Positions 59,772 to 64,000 of a DNA stretch of 64,000 nucleotides are shown piece after piece. This stretch comes from Cupriavidus oxalaticus (GTDB taxonomy: Bacteria; Pseudomonadota; Gammaproteobacteria; Burkholderiales; Burkholderiaceae). Each line of letters starts with the position of its first letter. The first letter of the stretch is position 1. Position numbers and translations under genes: made by a program. The stretch lies in NCBI RefSeq assembly GCF_004768545.1, contig NZ_CP038635.1, positions 2,294,001 through 2,358,000 of the forward strand, given 5' to 3'. The notes under the pieces were generated by a model. The model ran no database searches. It was not told the origin of the DNA and saw nothing but the letters and a program-made list of their open reading frames with translations.

Positions 59772-60275
59772 TCACTCCCCGGCCGAACGCGGCGCCGAAG
59801 CGCGCCACACCAGCACCAGCGCGAGCAGGCTTTGCAGCAGGTAGAAAGCACTCGACGCGCCGTGCAGCATGCCGAACTGTGCCCGGTAAGGCGATTCCGA
59901 AACCCCCAGCCCCAGCGCCTGCGCCTTTTCCTTCAGGCTCCCCATGAACGGCTGGATGCCGAAGTAGCCGACCAGTACGCAGCACAGCATGCCGAGCACC
60001 AGCCAGCGCAGGCTGCGATAGCGGTTGGCGCCGCGGCGGATCATCACGTTGCACAGCACCAGCTGCAGCACGCCGATGGTCACGCCGATGATGGCTTCGG
60101 TATGAAACAGGTGACCTGCGATCATGCCAGCCATCTCGCGGCTGGGCAGTACCGAGAACAGCGTCGGCGCCACCATGTAGCCAACCGTCCACAGGCTGCC
60201 CGCCCACACCACCGTCAGCAGCAGGAATAGCCGGTGCGGCAGCGGCGGCAGGCTGTTATAGGAAGAAGAGAACAC
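59772..60275 (-). CDS. DUF4149-like four-helix membrane protein
   Basis: 167 residues with four helices: LLLTVVWAGSLWTVGYMVAPTL, a segment around AIIGVTIGVLQLVL, one at WLVLGMLCCVLVGYFGI, and SAFYLLQSLLALVLVW. VAPTLF after helix 1 and FHTEA-like HLFHTEAIIG match the DUF4149 pattern. Function unknown. Often lies next to greA in this group, as here (58 bases after greA). Confidence 0.8.
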   Translation of the reverse strand: MFSSSYNSLPPLPHRLFLLLTVVWAGSLWTVGYMVAPTLFSVLPSREMAGMIAGHLFHTEAIIGVTIGVLQLVLCNVMIRRGANRYRSLRWLVLGMLCCVLVGYFGIQPFMGSLKEKAQALGLGVSESPYRAQFGMLHGASSAFYLLQSLLALVLVWRASAPRSAGE

Positions 60276-60333
60276 GTGCCGGTCTTTCCGGGGGCCGGAT
60301 GGCGGGCGAGCGCCATACCCGGCCCGACCGGCC

Positions 60334-60810
60334 TCAGATATAGCGGACGGTAATGACTTCGTACTCGCGCTCGCCGCCAGGGGCCAGCACGGTGGCGACG
60401 TCGCCTTCGAACTTGCCGATCAGCGCACGCGCGATCGGCGAGCTGACCGAGATCTTGCCGGTGTCGAGGTCGGCCTCGTCATCGCCCACGATCTGGTAGC
60501 TGACCGGCCTGCCGGACTCCAGGTCTTCCAGGTCAACGGTCGCGCCAAAGACGATGCGGCCGTCGGTATCCAGCTGGGTCGGGTCGATGACCTGCGCGGT
60601 CGACAGCTTGGACTCCACTTCCAGGATGCGGCCTTCGATAAAGGCCTGCTTTTCCTTGGCAGCGTCGTATTCGGCGTTTTCGGAAAGGTCGCCTTGAGCG
60701 CGTGCTTCGGAGATGGCATTGATCACCGCCGGACGCTCGACAGCCTTGAGGCGCTGCAGCTCTTCCTTGAGCAGTTCGGCGCCACGCTTGGTAATCGGAA
60801 TGGTGCTCAT
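60334..60810 (-). CDS. greA: Transcript cleavage factor GreA
   Basis: Rescues backtracked RNA polymerase by stimulating transcript cleavage, 158 residues, exact family length. The N-terminal coiled coil begins MSTIPITKRGAELLKEELQRL, with the tip acids in ARAQGDLSENAEYDAAKE. The FKBP-like C-terminal domain ends GGEREYEVITVRYI. Start at 60810; the upstream extension is not conserved in character. Confidence 0.96.
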   Translation of the reverse strand: MSTIPITKRGAELLKEELQRLKAVERPAVINAISEARAQGDLSENAEYDAAKEKQAFIEGRILEVESKLSTAQVIDPTQLDTDGRIVFGATVDLEDLESGRPVSYQIVGDDEADLDTGKISVSSPIARALIGKFEGDVATVLAPGGEREYEVITVRYI

Positions 60811-60980
60811 GTCTTCGTTCAACAAAAAAATGAGCCGCAGCGGAGCAGGAGCCATCCTGGCAATACCTGCCAGGGCACTTCCGCTCAACCGCGGCTTTCA
60901 GACAGGACCGAAGGGCCGCACACTGCATGCACTGGTGCCAGGCCGATTCGATCGATGAATTTGACGTAGTTTAGGCCAAG

Positions 60981-61010
60981 AAGCCCGCCGGCATCAACAC
61001 CGGCGGGCTT
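60981..61010 (-). terminator. Hairpin between carB and greA
   Basis: An 11-bp stem AAGCCCGCCGG/CCGGCGGGCTT with an 8-nt loop lies 64 bases after the carB stop. T content after it is low, so partial read-through into greA is likely. Confidence 0.65.
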
Positions 61011-61074
61011 CCGGGCCTTGCCGTCCCTTTGACCGGACGCGAGCGCCCGGCGGGATGGCAATGTGCAGCGTGGC

Positions 61075-64000
61075 TTACGCCAGCGTGCCGTGCAGGCCTT
61101 GCAGGTCATAGACCTCCAGGCTCTGCATGTGCTTCAGGCCCTCCACCGCGGCGCTGGCGCCGGCGATGGTGGTGTAGTAAGGCACGCGGTTGGCCAGCGC
61201 CGAGGTACGGATCGAACGCGAGTCCGCGATCGCGCCGCGGGTCTCGTCGACGGTGGTGAACACCAGCGCCAGGTCGCCGTTCTTGATCATGTCGACGATG
61301 TGCGGACGCCCGTCCTTGACCTTGTTCACCACCTTGACCGGGATGCCGGCGGCCTCGATGGCCGACGCGGTGCCGCGGGTGGCGACGATCGGGTAGCCCA
61401 GGTCGTGCAGCATGCGGGCCACGGCAACCGCGCGCGGCTTGTCGCTGTCCTTCACGGTGATCAGCACGGTGCCCTTTTCCGGCAGGCGCGAACCCGCTGC
61501 CAGCTGGCTCTTGAACAGTGCCTCGCCGAAGGTCTTGCCCACGCCCATCACTTCACCGGTGGAGCGCATTTCAGGTCCGAGGACCGGATCGACACCCGGG
61601 AACTTGTTGAACGGGAACACGGCTTCCTTGACGCTGTAGTACGGCGGCACCACCTCGTCGGTAATGCCCTGCTCGTCCAGCGACTGGCCGGCCATGCAGC
61701 GCGCGGCGATCTTGGCCAGCTGCATGCCGGTGGCCTTGGACACGTACGGCACCGTACGCGAAGCGCGCGGGTTCACTTCGAGCACATAGACGGTGTCGAC
61801 ACCGTTGTTCTGCTGGATAGCGAACTGCACGTTCATCAGGCCGACCACGTTCAGCGCCTTGGCCATGGCGGCGGTCTGGCGCTTCAGTTCGGCCACGGTC
61901 TCGGCCGACAGCGAGTACGGCGGCAGCGAGCAGGCGGAGTCGCCCGAGTGCACGCCGGCCTGCTCGATGTGCTCCATCACGCCGCCGATGTACACGCGCT
62001 TGCCGTCGCTCAGGGCGTCGACATCGCACTCGATAGCGTCATTCAGGAAGCGGTCCAGCAGCACCGGGGAGTCATTCGACACCTTGACGGCCTCGCGCAT
62101 GTAGCGCTCGAGGTCGCGCGGCTCGTGCACGATTTCCATCGCGCGGCCGCCCAGCACGTACGACGGGCGCACCACCAGCGGGTAGCCGATCTCTTCGGCC
62201 AGGCGCAGCGCTTCGTCCTCGGCACGCGCGGTGCGGTTGGGCGGCTGGCGCAGGCCCAGGTCCTGCAGCAGCTTCTGGAAGCGCTCGCGGTCTTCCGCGG
62301 CGTCGATCATGTCGGGGCTGGTACCGATGATGGGCACGCCGTTGGCTTCCAGGTCCAGTGCCAGCTTCAGCGGGGTCTGGCCACCGTACTGCACGATCAC
62401 GCCGACCGGCTTCTCGATCGCGACGATCTCCAGCACGTCTTCCAGCGTCACCGGCTCGAAATACAGGCGGTCCGAGGTGTCATAGTCGGTCGACACGGTT
62501 TCCGGGTTGCAGTTGACCATGATGGTCTCGTACCCGTCTTCGCGCAGCGCCAGCGCGGCGTGCACGCAGCAGTAGTCGAATTCGATGCCCTGGCCGATCC
62601 GGTTCGGGCCGCCGCCCAGCACCATGATCTTCTTCTTGTCGGTCGGGTTGGCTTCGCACTCGCCATGCTCGGCCTCATAGGTCGAGTACATGTAGGCGGT
62701 GTTGGTGGCGAACTCTGCCGCGCAGGTATCCACGCGCTTGTAGACCGGGCGCACCTTGTGGGCGATGCGCGCTTCGCGCACGGCGCGGGCGTCGGTCTTC
62801 AGCAGCCTGGCCAGGCGGCGGTCGGAGAAGCCCTTCTGCTTCAGGTGGCGCAGTTCGGCGGCCGACAGGCTTTCCAGCGTGCGTGCCTTGACCAGGCCTT
62901 CGGTCTTGACGATGTCTTCGATCTGGGCCAGGAACCACGGATCGATATCGGTCTCGCTGTAGACCTCTTCCAGCGACATGCCGATGCGGAACGCATCGCC
63001 GACATACCAGATGCGGTCCGGACCCGCTTCGCCGATTTCCTCGACGATCTCGTCGCGGTCGGTCGACTTCTCGTCCAGGCCATCCACGCCCACTTCCAGG
63101 CCACGCAGCGCCTTCTGGAACGATTCCTGGAAGGTGCGGCCCATCGCCATCACCTCGCCCACCGACTTCATCTGGGTGGTCAGGTGGCTGTCCGCCTGCG
63201 GGAACTTCTCGAAGGCGAAGCGCGGCACCTTGGTGACCACGTAGTCGATCGACGGCTCGAACGACGCCGGCGTCGCGCCGCCGGTGATCTCGTTCTTCAA
63301 CTCGTCCAGCGTGTAGCCGACGGCCAGCTTGGCCGCGACCTTGGCGATCGGGAAGCCGGTTGCCTTGGAGGCCAGCGCCGACGAACGCGACACGCGCGGG
63401 TTCATCTCGATGACGATCATGCGACCGTCCTTCGGGTTGATCGAGAACTGCACGTTGGAGCCGCCGGTGTCCACGCCGATCTCGCGCAGCACGGCCAGCG
63501 AGGCGTTGCGCAGGATCTGGTATTCCTTGTCGGTCAGGGTCTGGGCCGGGGCCACGGTGATCGAGTCGCCGGTGTGGATGCCCATCGGGTCCAGGTTCTC
63601 GATCGAGCAGATGATGATGCAGTTGTCCTTCTTATCGCGGACCACTTCCATCTCATACTCTTTCCAGCCCAGCAGCGATTCCTCGATCAGCAGCTCGCGC
63701 GTCGGCGACAGGTCCAGGCCGCGCTTGCAGATCTCTTCAAATTCCTCGCGGTTGTAGGCGATGCCGCCGCCCGTGCCGCCCAGCGTGAACGACGGACGGA
63801 TCACGATCGGGTAGCCGGCGGTGCCGGTTTCCTGGGCGATGCGGCCCTGCACGGCCACGGCTTCGTCCATCGAGTGGGCGATGCCGGACTTGGCCGAGCC
63901 CAGGCCGATCTTGGTCATCGCGTCCTTGAACTTCTGGCGGTCTTCGGCCTTGTCGATGGCCTCGGGCGACGCGCCGATCAGCTCGACCTTGTACTTGTCC
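61075..64000 (-). CDS. carB: Carbamoyl-phosphate synthase large subunit (5' end outside window)
   Basis: Makes carbamoyl phosphate for arginine and pyrimidines. 974 residues are present, about 100 N-terminal residues lie beyond 64000; the frame is open to the edge. Two ATP-grasp halves are seen: [12 protein letters not shown] in the first and [12 protein letters not shown] in the second, each followed by EVNPRASR or [24 protein letters not shown] joins the halves. The C-terminal MGS allosteric domain ends [10 protein letters not shown]. greA lies downstream. Confidence 0.97.
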   Translation of the reverse strand, partial: DKYKVELIGASPEAIDKAEDRQKFKDAMTKIGLGSAKSGIAHSMDEAVAVQGRIAQETGTAGYPIVIRPSFTLGGTGGGIAYNREEFEEICKRGLDLSPTRELLIEESLLGWKEYEMEVVRDKKDNCIIICSIENLDPMGIHTGDSITVAPAQTLTDKEYQILRNASLAVLREIGVDTGGSNVQFSINPKDGRMIVIEMNPRVSRSSALASKATGFPIAKVAAKLAVGYTLDELKNEITGGATPASFEPSIDYVVTKVPRFAFEKFPQADSHLTTQMKSVGEVMAMGRTFQESFQKALRGLEVGVDGLDEKSTDRDEIVEEIGEAGPDRIWYVGDAFRIGMSLEEVYSETDIDPWFLAQIEDIVKTEGLVKARTLESLSAAELRHLKQKGFSDRRLARLLKTDARAVREARIAHKVRPVYKRVDTCAAEFATNTAYMYSTYEAEHGECEANPTDKKKIMVLGGGPNRIGQGIEFDYCCVHAALALREDGYETIMVNCNPETVSTDYDTSDRLYFEPVTLEDVLEIVAIEKPVGVIVQYGGQTPLKLALDLEANGVPIIGTSPDMIDAAEDRERFQKLLQDLGLRQPPNRTARAEDEALRLAEEIGYPLVVRPSYVLGGRAMEIVHEPRDLERYMREAVKVSNDSPVLLDRFLNDAIECDVDALSDGKRVYIGGVMEHIEQAGVHSGDSACSLPPYSLSAETVAELKRQTAAMAKALNVVGLMNVQFAIQQNNGVDTVYVLEVNPRASRTVPYVSKATGMQLAKIAARCMAGQSLDEQGITDEVVPPYYSVKEAVFPFNKFPGVDPVLGPEMRSTGEVMGVGKTFGEALFKSQLAAGSRLPEKGTVLITVKDSDKPRAVAVARMLHDLGYPIVATRGTASAIEAAGIPVKVVNKVKDGRPHIVDMIKNGDLALVFTTVDETRGAIADSRSIRTSALANRVPYYTTIAGASAAVEGLKHMQSLEVYDLQGLHGTLA

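Overview
The window reads as core chromosome of a high-GC betaproteobacterium of the Burkholderiaceae, most likely Cupriavidus or a close Ralstonia relative. The evidence is the gene order rlmE-ftsH-folP-glmM-pstSCAB-phoU-phoB-phoR, carB-greA, thioredoxin next to rho, a second IF-1 gene, and codon use dominated by G/C third positions. The genus is an inference from content and synteny; no marker gene settles it. I see no phage, IS element, integrase, CRISPR array or rRNA operon.

Layout. 0-6.7 kb: addB-addA recombinational repair pair (minus strand). 6.8-14.2 kb: a small unknown gene, trxA, rho, mtfA-like peptidase, type B L31, an ArnT-like membrane glycosyltransferase and a MATE exporter. 14.3-17.0 kb: gltX followed by two tandem copies of a tRNA-Ala/Glu/Asp cassette, each with its own promoter and terminator. 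17.2-26.1 kb: patatin-like lipoprotein, NlpC/P60 hydrolase, a Yej-type peptide ABC importer (yejABEF) and divergent fabI. 26.2-29.3 kb: an MFS exporter, a stretch with decayed gene scraps, a guanine-deaminase-like enzyme, a cytochrome c, and the last 27 codons of a lost copper P-type ATPase. 29.7-36.5 kb: a copper/silver efflux operon (small Met/Cys/His-rich secreted protein, cusC, cusB, cusA, cusF) joined by ATGA overlaps from cusC to cusF. 36.6-41.6 kb: tRNA-Arg, a diguanylate cyclase, tRNA-Pro, a catalytically degenerate DnaQ-like membrane protein, an unknown membrane protein, infA2 and sixA. 42.0-53.7 kb: a phosphate superlocus: olsB, ppx, ppk, phoR, phoB, phoU, pstB, pstA, pstC, pstS. 53.9-64.0 kb: glmM, folP, ftsH, rlmE, yhbY, a DUF4149-like membrane gene, greA and the 3' nine-tenths of carB, which runs off the right edge.

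How it fits together. The most coherent system is phosphate starvation. PstSCAB imports phosphate, PhoU/PhoR/PhoB sense and respond, Ppk/Ppx make and break polyphosphate, and OlsB starts synthesis of phosphorus-free ornithine lipid. PhoB-box-like 7-mers at 11-bp spacing lie before pstS (two pairs), ppk (one pair) and, most strikingly, olsB (four in a row), tying membrane lipid replacement to the same regulator. The second system is periplasmic copper detoxification. Its stand-alone CusF has Met where the Cu-capping Trp is expected, while the CusF-like domain fused to CusB keeps the Trp.

I did not find a clearly undescribed multi-gene system. The best leads are the four-repeat Pho box at olsB, the membrane-anchored DEDD-fold protein with three of five catalytic residues replaced, the duplicated tRNA cassette with a terminator-like hairpin in the gltX leader, and the CusF/CusB site difference.
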